Shown: positions 21,836 through 34,835, numbered from the stretch's first letter. The stretch is 64,000 nucleotides of DNA from Dioscorea cayenensis subsp. rotundata (GCF_009730915.1 NC_052474.1:8281501-8345500), one strand, 5' to 3'. Numbers and translations are program-made. Notes: generated by a model not told the origin, from the sequence alone.

Positions 21836-23424
21836 TTGGAGCGATGTCTGGAGCAATGGATGGATCTCAAACTCTGGTGTTTTGAAGAGGACTTTGAAGA
21901 ACTTGTGGATCGTCTGGATGCTCTAAGAATTGATGCACACATGAGGCGAGTTGACAATAGAAGGTCGGGAGTGGAGTTGTCTGCGGTGATCCTATTGATA
22001 GGCGTGGTTCTATTCCTATCTGTAGATAGATTATCTGCTAAGATGATGATTCAGAGGAAGAAGATGATTTTGAACCAAATCGGTTTGGTCGTCATCAACC
22101 ATATGAGGGTCAAAGGGCGAGAAATCATTATGGAGGTGTTGAAAGGGACAATGGGGATTTCTGTTTGAAGGTGGATATTCCTTCTTTCAAAGGAAGCATG
22201 GGTATAGAAGAGTTTCTAGACTGGATTGTAGAAATAGACCGATTCTTTGATTATATGGAGACTCCTCTAGAGAAGTGAGTCCGTTTGGTGGCGTGCCGTT
22301 TGAAAGGGGAGCATCGGCATGGTGGGGAAGGATTCAATCTAGGAGAGAATGAGAAGGTAAAGATCATGTACGAACTTGGTACAGGATGAAGTATTTATTG
22401 AAGAGGGAGTTTCCACCTCTAGATTTTGAGCAAATCCTATTTTAACAATACCAACGTTGTCAACAAGGCAGTCGGTTTGTTTATGAATACACTACAGAAT
22501 TCATGAGACTGGTTGAAAGAAACAACCTCCTGGAGTCAGAAAGGCAGCAGGTTGCGAGATATTTGGAGGGGTTGAGGCCATCACTCAGAGACAGAATTGG
22601 TGTACAAGTTATCCTTACCTTATTTGAGGCGAAGAATATGGCCCTAAAGGCAGAGTTAATGCAGCAATAGCGAAGTAGGAGAAATTATGATAGTTACAGG
22701 ACTGCGGGGTCCAATGAAAAATTAAAGACTACTCAAGGAGCTCAAGAATATTCTGCTCAATGTAACAGCCGCTATCAAGGAGATAAGGAGTCAGGAAAAT
22801 GGCCTAGTGTTGAAGAGAAAGATAAAAAAGTCAGGAGATCAGAAAATCCTACGTTAAACCTATTGTAGGGAAGTGTTTTAGGTGTAATCAACCTGGACAC
22901 AAATCAAATGAGTCCCCCTTGAGGGAAACTGTGAATATTGTAGAAAAGGAGGAAGAAGATGAAGATTATGAAGCTGATGAAAGGCAGAACTATGTGGTAA
23001 GGCGACTGATGTTATTCCCAAAACATGAAGATTAGACTCAACACCATCAGTTGTTTCGAACTAGGTGCACTATTAACAATAAGATCTTTGGTGTTATTAT
23101 TGATAGTGGTAGCTGTGAAAATATTATTGGGAAAGAGACAGTGAAGAAGTTGGGGTTACCTATAGAAAAGCATCCTAATCCCTACACATTAAGATGGATC
23201 AAAATAGCAACAGGAAAGATTGAAGTGGCAGAACGCTCTAGGGTGCCTTTCTCTATTGGTGAGTACCATGATGAGGTATATTATGATGTTGTTGATATGG
23301 ATGTGTGCAGTTTATTGTTTGGTAGGCCATGACAATATGACACAGATGCACGTCATTTTGGGAGAAATAATATGTACAAATTGGAGAAGGATGGAATTAA
23401 ATACACATTGTTGCCAACAAACAA
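21836..23424 (+). pseudogene. Gypsy gag and aspartic protease, broken and truncated
   Basis: An N-terminal charged region (21836-22168) is followed in other frames by a Retrotrans_gag-like region (about 22165-22670; words such as FKGSMGIEEFLDW and [12 protein letters not shown]). Next comes a CCHC-like knuckle (KCFRCNQPGHKS, about 22870; its last Cys appears lost) and a retropepsin domain (23051-23332) with the active-site motif IIDSGSCENII and the end motif LLFGRP. Stops near 22276 and 22668 and frame changes break it. The frame continues as far as the gap, so RT, RNase H and integrase are not in the sequence shown. Confidence 0.85.
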
Positions 23425-24424
23425 NNNNNNNNNNNNNNNNNNNNNNNNNNNNNNNNNNNNNNNNNNNNNNNNNNNNNNNNNNNNNNNNNNNNNNNNNNNN
23501 NNNNNNNNNNNNNNNNNNNNNNNNNNNNNNNNNNNNNNNNNNNNNNNNNNNNNNNNNNNNNNNNNNNNNNNNNNNNNNNNNNNNNNNNNNNNNNNNNNNN
23601 NNNNNNNNNNNNNNNNNNNNNNNNNNNNNNNNNNNNNNNNNNNNNNNNNNNNNNNNNNNNNNNNNNNNNNNNNNNNNNNNNNNNNNNNNNNNNNNNNNNN
23701 NNNNNNNNNNNNNNNNNNNNNNNNNNNNNNNNNNNNNNNNNNNNNNNNNNNNNNNNNNNNNNNNNNNNNNNNNNNNNNNNNNNNNNNNNNNNNNNNNNNN
23801 NNNNNNNNNNNNNNNNNNNNNNNNNNNNNNNNNNNNNNNNNNNNNNNNNNNNNNNNNNNNNNNNNNNNNNNNNNNNNNNNNNNNNNNNNNNNNNNNNNNN
23901 NNNNNNNNNNNNNNNNNNNNNNNNNNNNNNNNNNNNNNNNNNNNNNNNNNNNNNNNNNNNNNNNNNNNNNNNNNNNNNNNNNNNNNNNNNNNNNNNNNNN
24001 NNNNNNNNNNNNNNNNNNNNNNNNNNNNNNNNNNNNNNNNNNNNNNNNNNNNNNNNNNNNNNNNNNNNNNNNNNNNNNNNNNNNNNNNNNNNNNNNNNNN
24101 NNNNNNNNNNNNNNNNNNNNNNNNNNNNNNNNNNNNNNNNNNNNNNNNNNNNNNNNNNNNNNNNNNNNNNNNNNNNNNNNNNNNNNNNNNNNNNNNNNNN
24201 NNNNNNNNNNNNNNNNNNNNNNNNNNNNNNNNNNNNNNNNNNNNNNNNNNNNNNNNNNNNNNNNNNNNNNNNNNNNNNNNNNNNNNNNNNNNNNNNNNNN
24301 NNNNNNNNNNNNNNNNNNNNNNNNNNNNNNNNNNNNNNNNNNNNNNNNNNNNNNNNNNNNNNNNNNNNNNNNNNNNNNNNNNNNNNNNNNNNNNNNNNNN
24401 NNNNNNNNNNNNNNNNNNNNNNNN
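23425..24424. other. Assembly gap (1000 N)
   Basis: Exactly 1000 undetermined bases, a conventional placeholder length. True size is unknown. The gap begins inside the gypsy protease/RT linker and ends in what looks like intron DNA. Confidence 0.99.
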
Positions 24425-24888
24425 GAGATTTCAACCATCATCGTTTGGTCACATCCATAATGTTACTGGTTTGCTAATTTCTATAACTTATCAGGATCTC
24501 TCAAGCTTGTAAAGGCTGATATTTACATGCAAAATGTTTAAAGAAATTTATATTTTGAGTTTGTGAAAATTCTTGTGTTTTATGAATAGCGTTAGTAGTT
24601 TTCATTACCAACAAATTGTTATGTGCTTCTAGGTCCTGGTACTGGTAGATCAATTTTCAGACTCTTACACAAAAACAATCCATGCCATATTAAATCTGGG
24701 ACTGCTTATGAGAATTAATGTGATTTTTATTGTAATTTTGTTAGGCCTGGCCACTTTCTAGTCATCAAGCAAACATGCTAATTTATAATTTATTTGTGTG
24801 TTGTTTATCTTTGAATTTTTCCCTGCTCTTTGCAATTCTTATTGTTGATTTACCCTAATATTGAATTTCTTATGCTCATCTTGCACAG

Positions 24889-26440
24889 CAACAATATAAC
24901 AGTTCCTTCCCTAACAACTCGTTGGCATCTCAGCTACAACCTGTCCGTAATTTTGACCTTCCTTTCTCACCCCTGCTGACAACCCAGTCGGTGCCTACAA
25001 AATACAGTACATCAATGTCATCAATCAGTGGTCCTACGAGTTCGATGCCGGAGGTATCTACTCTCTCTTTCTAATTATTGTTTATGTGTTTGTGCATTGT
25101 GGTTTGTAAGAGAATTAGAGCTGGTGCTTCAATTGACTACATTTATCTTAACATTAGAACTTAAAAATCTTAAAAAATGTGGTGAGCCTGGTATATGGTT
25201 GGTGGCATCAAGTTTGAGCTAAGGGACAAATTTGTGGCCTTGTTTAGGTAGGTTCCTTTTAATATGACCAAACATGCTTTTCTGGGTCATATTACTAGAT
25301 TTGGTTTACTGTATATGGCAAATGGCTTATGATGCTTGACATTTCTTAATTTTATCATGGTATTGTTTTGAATTGACCAATGTTTCGGTTCTCATGCATA
25401 ATAGTTTATCAAATTTGTGGTATTTCATGAAAATCATATGTTCGGCTTGAGTTCTAACAACCCACTTTGCAACAATGATCAACCCCAGTACCCATCTAAA
25501 GGTTGTTCAGCTTGGAAGTCTAGTTTCTCCGATATATTTCAAATGGTTTGTAAATCTTTCAGTTCCGTTCTTGATATCAGTTTTGTCCATGCAGGCTGCG
25601 AAGCCGGGTTTTCTCTCACCACCTCATCCAACTCAACAGTCACTACCGAGCACGAGCATTCCTACCGGCCATGCTCTCCCTCAACACTTGCCAGTCCATG
25701 CATATTCTCAACCTACCCTTCCTCTTGGACACTTTGCAAACATGATTAGCTACCCATTTCTGCCTCAGAGCTATGCATATATGCCGTCTGCTGCCTTCCA
25801 GCAAACATACACAGCTAATACCCCTTTCCACCAATCTCCGACTGCCATCAGCAACACCGGCGTTAAATACACATTGCCACAGTACAAAAGCAGTGTATCT
25901 GTAACCAGCTTACCTCAGTCCGCTGCTGTTGCCTCCGGTTATGGTGGTTTTGGAAGCTCAGCAAACATTCCCGGAAGTCTGATGCTGAATCCTTCTTCAG
26001 CATCTGCCAACACAACAATCGGCTTTGACGAGGCTTTGAGCTCTCAATACAAAGAGGGGAACCTTCACGCCCCTCAGCAGGTAATAGTATCAGACCCTGA
26101 CTCCTCTCCTCGACTTTTATCCCTTTCTGACATGTTGATTTACTGTCACCAGACTGAGAACCCTGCTATGTGGGCGCACGGGGCTGGTTCAAGAACAATG
26201 TCAGCTATGCCAGCAAACACATTCTACAGTTTTCTCGGGCAGAATCAACTCGGTGGGTATCGACAAGGCCAGCAGCCCCAACACTACGGAAACATGAGCT
26301 ACCCTCCGAACTACTACCATTCGCAGGCCGGCGTCTCTCAGGAACATCATCAGCAAAACCCTGCTGAAGCCAACATGAATAACCAGCAAGGTGCGCCGTC
26401 TCAGCAGCAATCACACCAGATCTGGCAGCACAGCTACTGA
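24889..26440 (+). CDS. GBF-interacting protein 1-like protein, C-terminal exons (partial)
   Basis: Three exons are visible: 24889-25053, 25595-26080 and 26153-26440 (stop TGA). They join in frame to 312 codons. The product is rich in Pro, Ser, Gln and Tyr and matches the conserved C-terminal part of plant GBF-interacting protein 1-like (GIP1-like) proteins: SYAYMPSAAFQQTYTAN, NTGVKYTLPQYKSSVSVTSL, ASGYGGFGSS, NTFYSF and the end SHQIWQHSY. In Arabidopsis GIP1 is a nuclear protein that promotes DNA binding of G-box bZIP factors. The diagnostic N-terminal DUF1296 domain is not seen; it should be encoded before 24889 and is probably lost in the gap. The last intron (26081-26152) is 72 bp and stop-free in frame. 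Confidence 0.85.
26081..26152 (+). other. 72-bp frame-preserving intron (possible exitron)
   Basis: CAG|GTAATAGT at the left and CACCAG|ACTGAG at the right are good splice sites. The intron length is a multiple of three and has no stop in the coding frame. Retention would insert 24 residues between HAPQQ and TENPAMW. Family members are continuous here, which supports removal. Confidence 0.75.
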
Positions 26441-27400
26441 TCGAACCTGCCTGCACATCTCCTGTTTGTCGACGAGGAGTGCCTTGAGTTTAGTCATGGG
26501 TTAGCAGAGTTCCTGATCTACCATGCATACTACTTTCTGCTCCACTCAGGAGAATTATGTACTTTAGAGATTTGAGTGTGTTTTTAACTGGTGCATCTTT
26601 GTGACTGATTTCCAAGTCTTCCCCATTTATTGTGAGGAGAAGTCTTTTTCTTTGGACTCTTTTCTTCTTTTATGTAATACTAGACCTAAATTATCTAACA
26701 ACGTCTTATCTAATTACTGGGACTTTATCTATATATATATATATATATTTATGTATACACGTATTTCTGGTAATCTAAAAACTAAATCAGCATATTTGAT
26801 GAGTCTGTGGCTTGTATTTTCATTGTATTTTTAAAATGCTAAAATTGTTTATTTTATGAAAGATCACAATCCCATGTGCCGTTAACTTTGAAAGTGTTAA
26901 TTAGATTTAAGATTTTAAATGGATTATAATAAGGTTCGTTTTTGTTGAGATTTTAATGGTTATTATTGTATTCTATTCTCCCTAGGTACTCGTATACCTC
27001 ATCATTTTCAGCGGTTACTATTTTTGTCTCATTTTGAATTAAAAAAAAATCAAAAATTTGTAAACTTATTATTCCACTTTAATGTTCAAAATAATGCCCT
27101 TTTTTTTGGCAAATAAATCCTTGTACAATCTTATAATTGTACAAATAACTGCTTTAATTTTTTTTTATTCCACGAATGCCTCTCTAAAAGCAAAATCCCC
27201 ATCTGCACAATAACATTGATTTTCGAAAGATATATATATATATATATATATAAAGATGTATAAATTTTGATAAATATCTCGCTGTATATATCTACACATA
27301 TATATGTATTAAAAATAAATGTTTAAGGGTTAAATTGGAATTATATCAAATGTAAGTGGTATTTTTCAATTTAGTCCCTCCGCCGGGAAAAAAAGGCATG
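26441..27400. other. 3' region of the GIP1-like gene and intergenic DNA
   Basis: The GIP1-like 3' UTR should occupy the first few hundred bases. The rest is AT-rich with AT microsatellites near 26732 and 27229-27252. No other gene is seen. Confidence 0.6.
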
Positions 27401-27439
27401 ATTCCCTGGTCCCTTCGTGTGATTTCTCAGTGTCGTGAT

Positions 27440-27574
27440 TTGCTCGCTTATTCCCCATTCATCTCATTCTCCAACATCTCGCTCTCTCTCTCTCTCTCTC
27501 TCGATCCCAATCACTACTCCATCTCCATCTCCATCTCCATCTTTGCTCACTCTTTCCAGTCCAATTTATGCCTG
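27440..27574 (+). other. Likely untranslated first exon of the CorA-like gene
   Basis: A CT-rich leader with (CT)n at about 27481-27502 and a CCATCT repeat ends in CCTG|GTAATGTT. The next exon probably begins after TTTTCAG at 28924. This is inferred from splice-like sites and base composition. Confidence 0.45.
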
Positions 27575-29120
27575 GTAATGTTCTAACAGAAACATCATTC
27601 ATGAATTCATTCGTACTGGCTGTTGATTTTGTTGCTCCGTTTGCAATTTTGAGTATTTCTTTGGTTGATTTGTTCTTTTTAACTTGATTTTTACCGTGTT
27701 ATTGATCTTTTATTGCTTGAAAGATACTAATGTGATGCTCAAACTGGAAGTTTGGAGTGTGTTATCACTTTTAAGATTGAGCCCTAGATTGTTCTATGTA
27801 AATGGAGTTGAATGATTTTGCTATAAGATTGATATTGCATGCTTTGAGCTAAATTCATAGTTCTACCGAGAAGGAAGGTGTACCTTTGAGAATAAGTGAA
27901 AAAGTTGTCTTTATTAATGATAATGAAGTATTTTATCATGTAGTTGCGTTGTCAACATATTTCTATCTCATTCTTCATCTATGGATACTAATTTACTGAT
28001 TGTACTGCCCTTTTTAACTAGTATAAACTAAAGTGTAAGTACAGAAAGATGTAATTTGATTATCTCGAGTCATCATGAAAATAGTTGTAGTGGCCTCGTA
28101 AACTAACAGTGACATGTCATAACCAGCATGCTGGTTTATGTTGGTGACATGCGTTCTTTGATTTTTTAATCTTTTAATTTTATGTGGAACTCTCCTGTAT
28201 TATGGATACAAACCTTGTTCTTGAGTGAACAGTTTGAGCACTTGAGTTGTGTGATCGACAATAATAGAATTAGAAGATAAATAAGAATAAATTAGATGCC
28301 TTCAAAGGAAGGGATTAGTGTTTTAATAATGCTCATAAACATCTGCTTTTCGCTACTCAGTTTTCTAATCAACAGTTAGTGTTATTTGAAAATGGACGTA
28401 TATCTTGCTGTAAGATTCACGAGCTTAACCAATTGTTGAAAACAGATGCATAGAGAGAAGGGTCAATGGAATTGTGGTTCATTCTGCTTCTTCCCTTCTA
28501 TTGGCCTTTTTTTTGTAAGGTGTTTTACCTCTGCACTTCTTTGTCTGAAAGACATCATTAGGCGCTCTAGCAACTATTTGCATTATATCCTAACTTGTTG
28601 GACAATTGCATCAACTGATTATTTGATTCTTCAGATGATGCTGAATTTGTTCTCATCTTATAAGAATTTTGCTCTATTGGAGATATCTAATGCTTATTTT
28701 TTGATAGAGGTGATGTATTTGTGATGAATCAAGGGCATACCAGCTTTATTTGTTGTACAGCAAATATAATTTGCTCTTTCTTCCTCAAACTGCTGACAGC
28801 CATGTTTGCATTATATTAAATTTTTTATTGTCAATATGATACAGTTTACACTGGTTTCTTTGACTTTATAAAGAGGATTTCACATTATTACCTATTTTTA
28901 TTTTCTTTCATTGACATTTTCAGGAAAATTTTGAGGGTCCTTCTGGTTTATTGAGTAGTAGTGGAGTCTGCGATCAAGCATGATAAATGGCCTTGTAATT
29001 TTTTGCTGAGTGAAGTTTGTCGTGCAGTCTCTGGAGAACTAAGTGATGTTAGATATTTTGGTTACTGCCTCGCCTCCTTGGTCATTTACTTATACCTAAC
29101 CCATAATAGTTATAATCAAG

Positions 29121-32100
29121 ATGAGTGATGCTGTTGATGAGCAGTCATCTTCCTCAGGTAATAGGATGAAGAAGCAAGAGGTGTCCAAGTTCCCTTTAAG
29201 TAAAGATAGTGCTTTAGGGTGTGACCTCTGGACAGATGGGCTCATTTGTGCTTTTGAATTTATTAGAGGCCACAGGTTGACTCATAAATCTGGTACAAGA
29301 GTAATGCAGCAAAGAGACAAGCAAGATAGAAACAAGCAAACTTATAGATCTGGACTGAGTAATGTTTCTGCTCAAACCATTAAGGGCAATAGCTTGCCAG
29401 AATCCACATCTCTCATTGACTTAAATAACAGTACAACAATCTCAGATTCTGATGAAATTGTTCATCCTGATGAGAACAAAGAAAACCATAAGAATGTTAA
29501 GGATCTATCTCATAGCCATTGGATCCCTATTGGATGGGCTAGGATTTCAGAACTTGTTCAGATGGTTCAAACAGATGCTAGCTGGAATTCTTGTCAGATT
29601 GATTTCACTGATGAAGAGGATGACATTACTGTAGCTGATGTTGCTGCTCCATACTGGGAGCGCCCAGTTGGTCCAACATGGTGGTGTCATGTACATCCAG
29701 GTCATTCCTATGTTGAGGCATGGCTTAATCATGCTCAATGGTTGCATCCTGCCATAAGTACTGCTCTAAGAGATGAAAGTCGGCTTATCAGTGAACGCAT
29801 GAAGCACCTATTGTATGAGGTAACTTGTTGCTGACTTTCATAGTTGGTGTTGTATTTTGTGTACATGGATACATGATTTAAGTGTTAATAATCTAATAAA
29901 TTTATAAAACAACAAAATGAGTATGGTGTCAATCAGTTAGTTTGCTAACTACATTTCTTGTTCTTACACTCTCTTTATAGCATGAAGAAAATGCTTTGTT
30001 CTGCCCATTGCACCACAAAATTTGTTTATATTCTTAGTTTACATTTATATTGGGTTTGAGCCTTCGTCTGGCAGAATATATGCTATAGAGCTTCAAGTTC
30101 CGGATATTGATTTGAATGGATCATGTATTTAGCAGATGTTTGCTATCAAATAGTCTAGGAACACCATTGCTGTAATTTATCTGATTTGATCTTCGTTTAT
30201 TGAAAGAGGTTGGACTAACTGTGCTTATAGAATAGATAAATAATGCAAGATTTGCAATTGCTTGCACTTGATGAACAGGAGCAAAAGTAACAAAATCACA
30301 ATAAAAATGGTGTTTGATTATATCATAATGGTATTTTTATATGTACTGAACCAAGTGGTGTGCACTCTCTTAACTAAAGAAGATACCTTTGGTTTCAATG
30401 CTCAAGTTTGGTTTTACAGGCTTTAATCCTTAAAAGGTGCAATTTAGTTGAAATGTTTAACTGGTAATGATTGTTGATGTGGAATATGAAATCTATTTTA
30501 TGCGGTACACATAAGATTGATTGGAATGCGAAGGGTATGATATGAAATGAGTAATTGGATTTTGTTCCCTTAATCAACCTTTAACTACAAGTGATTTGTG
30601 AAATAAAGATATTTTCTGTTACTGAGTGCTACTAGAGCTGACGCCATCCTTATATAATGGTGGTTGTTTTAAATTGGATTTATAAATTCCCTGACACTTT
30701 CATTTGTTTGTGTTGTATTGGTAAGTCTTTAATTTACTTCTAACATCACTCCTTCCGACTAAATGTGCCCTTTTCATTGAATAAAGATGACTGGTTTTAG
30801 TTATTCAGGTTCCAGTCAGGGTTGCTGGAGGCCTTCTGTTTGAACTGTTAGGGCAGTCAGTTGGGGATCCATTTCGTGATGAAGATGACATACCAATTGT
30901 GCTTCGCTCTTGGAAAGCTCAAAACTTTTTGATCACTGCGTTGCACGTCAAAGGTTCTGCATCAAACATAAATGTGCTGGGCATCACTGAAGTTCAGGTA
31001 TACTAGATGAGATCTTTCATGAGTTAATGAATTTCTTTGATATGATTCAATTGTTCCCTGGCTGTGCTAAATATGATAGCACTAAATAAATATTTTAAAC
31101 CATCATGAAGATGGTATAGCAGTTGTGTCTGATTCGGCATGATGTTGCATCCTTTTCAGGAGCTGCTTCTCGCTGGTGGGAGCACAGCCCCCAAATCAGT
31201 TCATGAAGTCATTGCGCATTTAACTAGTCGACTTGCCCGATGGGATGATAGGTAAAAACTGTCAAGTAGCTTTATGTCAGTTATGATCATATATCTGTAG
31301 CTCATGATATTTTATTACACTTTTTACTTTGATCATATGCTAGATTCCGTTTGTATCTTGAAATTGTATTACATATTTGTGGGGTTAATTGCATATAGTG
31401 CATAGATGCATGCAGAGATCTATTCTTCAATTCGTATGTTAGTAGATACATCAAATATTTGTATGGAGGGCTGTTAATCAGTTTCCAACTCACAGTCAAT
31501 GAATACCTAGAAATGTTACTGTGCTTTACCTGCCTTATTCTTGTTTCTATCCATCCAGAACAAATCATTACTTCTTCACAGAATCACAAGTATATGCTTC
31601 ACTGCAGAAATAGAAGATAAATTTTACTAACCCCTCATTTATTGCATATGCTCTAGATTGTTTCGCAAATATGTGTTTGGAGCTGCAGATGAAATCGAAT
31701 TGAAGTTTGTGAATAGGTACCTCCATTTCTTGAAGCTATATTGTTTATTTCAAAAGCTTCCTTTTTTTATCTTTGTTTGTGTGGAGTTTTTGATTTGAAA
31801 AATTTGAGAAATTATTAATGTTAAAAGTATCCACCATTTTCAGGAGAAGCCACGAAGATTTGAATCTGCTGAGCATAATACTGAATCAAGAAATCAAAAG
31901 ATTAGCAACACAGGTATCTCAACTATGCCTCGCTTGTGAATAAAAATTCTGTCTTTGATAATGCTCTGTGTGTGCTGAAATAGTTGGTTAACATTTGCTC
32001 CAAAGGGGATGCTCCTCTACATAACAATTTGCACATCTTTTGACGAAATGTGTTTTACTCTATTTCTGTCAGGTCATCAGAGTTAAATGGTCATTACATG

Positions 32101-32940
32101 CAAGAGAGGAAATTGTATTTGAACTCATCCAGCACCTGAGGGGAAATGCCACGAAAGTGCTGTTAGAAGGAACTAAGAAGAATACAAGAGAAATGTTGGA
32201 GGAGCAGGAAGCAGTCCGTGGCCGGTTATTTACTATCCAAGACGTTATGCAGAGCACTGTCCGTGCATGGTTGCAGGTATTAAGCAAATTCACATTTTTC
32301 TGTTATTTCAAAAGAAAATGAAGCTTTTCTTCTTATTCTTGAACAAGTCACTTTCCACTCAGTTCTCCGGCTATCTTGATTGCAAAAAACTTGTGCTCAG
32401 GGATTCTCCAAGGCACTGTTTCAGTTCCATTCAACAGCATACATATTGTTAGATATATGAAGATGTTAACTTGTATATCTATATCATATCAGACTAGTCT
32501 CTATATTAGATCATTTCTTTGCACATTCAGAGTTGCTTTTCTGTGTTCCTATTTAGGATCGAAGTCTTCGAGTTACCCACAATTTGGCTGTTTTTGGCGG
32601 TTGTGGTCTGGTTCTATCGATAATCACTGGTCTCTTTGGTATCAATGTGGATGGAATACCAGGAGCAGCAAATACTCCATATGCATTTGGTTTGTTTACG
32701 GCGATTCTTTTCTTCATAGGCATCGTCCTGATTTGTCTCGGCATGCTTTATCTCGGACTAAGAAATCCAATCACCGAAGAGCGGGTTAATATCAGGAAGC
32801 TAGAGCTCCAGCAACTAGTTTCTACATTTCAGCATGATGCCGAAACTCATGCAAAAGTTAGACAAGGTGTATCAAGGCATAATTTACCACCAACCGCTGC
32901 AGATATGATTGCAGAAACAGGGTATGTTCTCATTCCCTGA
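29121..32940 (+). CDS. CorA-like magnesium/divalent-metal transporter family protein
   Basis: Seven coding exons: 29121-29819, 30809-30997, 31160-31251, 31657-31716, 31844-31913, 32073-32276 and 32557-32940, all with GT-AG introns and matching phases, giving 565 residues. Two membrane segments lie near the C terminus (about 448-464 and 482-506), as in CorA proteins, joined by a loop starting GINVDGIPG (466-474). The CorA signature GMN is GIN here, as in the ZntB branch and in related plant proteins, so the transported ion (Mg, Zn or other) cannot be read from sequence. The long cytosolic N terminus contains the WWCHVHPGHSYVEAWL region. Untranslated exons probably lie at about 27440-27574 (donor GTAATG) and from 28924; the start ATG follows an in-frame stop region. 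Confidence 0.92.
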
Positions 32941-34103
32941 TTTTCTATCATTTTGCTCATTCAGGAATAATTAGGATTTTTTTATTTGTTTTGAAAAGCG
33001 ATTTCGTTTGAGGAAATATCAAGGATTTCTCTTAAGTTTATGGTAATGAATTAATTCAGGTGGAAAGATTATTGAGTTCACTGATAATTAATTGTTTTAC
33101 CTGAATGAAGAATACACAGGTAGAGAGCTGAACAAAGTTCAGATCCTTGCAAAGTTTAATGCATGGAAACTGATTTTGGTTAAATTAGGTTGATTTTTTT
33201 TTTTGTAAAAATATAAAGTAAAAAAAAAATGAGAAATGATACATAATGAGATTCATTTCCAATCTCATTATGTATCATTTCTCATTTTTTTAGTTTATGC
33301 CAAATAAAATTGAGAAGATCCCTTCCCAATCTCTAATCCTGCCACGTCATAAGCCCAAAATTTATGGCCACAAAGTCAAAAAGTCACCAAAAAGAGTAGC
33401 TATGGGTGCATTTTTTACTCTATTTATAGTCAAAAGAAAACAATTAATACACGCATAAACGCAAGTTAAATCCTCGTTTTCAATCTTATCACACCTCATT
33501 ATTACTGCTAACTTAAAAATTCAGATTTAAGAATATATACGCGGATGACTGTTGTTGTTTAGTGATGTTTATTTATAAACCATTGAATAATAATTTAACG
33601 GTTATTATTTATATATATATCATATAAATTTACTATACATAATTATTATGTAATACTGTATAACATTATTTGATATTGTTTGAAATTATGTAGGAATGGA
33701 TCGTTCAATGGTTATTATTAGATGTTCTTAGATGATTGATTGTTATATATATAGTCTATTGTTATATTTGAACATATTAGCATCAAAATAAATATTTAAT
33801 TATATCTTAAAATAAAATACGAAATTTCATCTTATAAAAATTATATATATATATATATAACAAATATTGTGTACATCCTTGTAATGAAAGATCAACTGAT
33901 TTTTTTTAATTTTTATACAGAATTAATTTTTTTTCATTGATTTATTATTAGAAATACAATTTTACCATCACTGTTTAGTCTAATTTTATTGTATTATTAA
34001 ATAATGAAAAGAAAAAAACAAAAAAGTAATAATAATTAAAAAAAAAAAACTTAAATTGACTTATAACTATAATGATGCTCTTATATGGGTATTTTATCTT
34101 GTA
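32941..34103. other. Intergenic AT-rich DNA
   Basis: It holds the 3' UTR of the transporter gene, a perfect inverted repeat (33223-33291) and AT tracts. No gene is seen. Confidence 0.65.
33223..33291. repeat. Perfect inverted repeat, 31-bp arms, 7-base loop
   Basis: The left arm (33223-33253) and right arm (33261-33291) are exact reverse complements; the core word is GAGAAATGATACATAATGAG. The loop is CATTTCC. It could be a tiny fold-back transposon or, if transcribed, a hairpin RNA precursor. No flanking duplication is obvious. Confidence 0.95.
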
Positions 34104-34388
34104 CTCCCGCCGGTCTTTTTTACTTATCTATTATAACTAATTCATTTGGATTTAAAAAAAAAAGGGATAAAATTAGTTAAAATTTTAAAATTTATATAAC
34201 AAAATTATATTAAAATTTCAATACTATTCTTATTTAAAATATAATTTAATAAAATATAAGTTGATACAATAATTTATTAAAATTTGTAGAAGTACATTAA
34301 AAAAATAAATTTAAAAAAATAATATTTAATGGTTTATGAATATACGAAATAGACAAGTAAAAACAAGTAAAAAGGACCGGAGGGAACA
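34104..34388. mobile_element. Stowaway-type MITE (Tc1/mariner), 285 bp
   Basis: The ends read CTCCCGCCGGTCTTTTTTAC and, reverse-complemented, TGTTCCCTCCGGTCCTTTTT, close to the Stowaway consensus CTCCCTCCG. TA dinucleotides flank both ends (34102-34103 and 34389-34390). The inside is AT-rich and non-coding, and the size is typical. Confidence 0.85.
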
Positions 34389-34835
34389 TAGTTAATTATG
34401 CATTCTAATAAAAAAAAAAATATGCATTCATATATAATCGCATTTCCCATAAAACCATCAAATTAATTAGTAATAATATAAAAGGGCTCATAGCTTAACA
34501 AATATTTGACCTTATTATTAAAAACAAAGATGAAATAATCAAAATATCTCAAATTCAAGACTCTTACATTTTTGATGTATATAGTATTGGTTGCTTTCCC
34601 CAAAAATATATATTTTTGAAAAAGGCGATAAGCACTAGTACTCAGGGACGTGCACGTATGAGGAGCAATATATATATATATATAAATATTTTGAAAAATT
34701 GAATTTATTATTTATTTATTTATTTATTTATTTTACAGGAATAGTCAATAGTAAACGGTATACCTCCCCCCTTCCTTGCATTTTCCCTTTGGGGCCGCCG
34801 TCCAAAGAGACCCCAAACTAAGAAAACCGCGTTCC

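Larger units (their letters stand above)
21493..23424 (+). mobile_element. Ty3/gypsy retrotransposon, 5' part, cut by the assembly gap
   Basis: A candidate 5' LTR (21493-21726) is followed by a primer-binding-like word, then decayed gag and a retropepsin domain, running into the run of N at 23425. No 3' part or 3' LTR appears after the gap. It lies between the putative first exon and the visible coding exons of the GIP1-like gene, so it probably sits in an intron of that gene. Confidence 0.8.

Noticed and set aside
23220-24512. Long frames crossing 23425-24424
   Set aside because: They are open only because the run of N has no stop codons.
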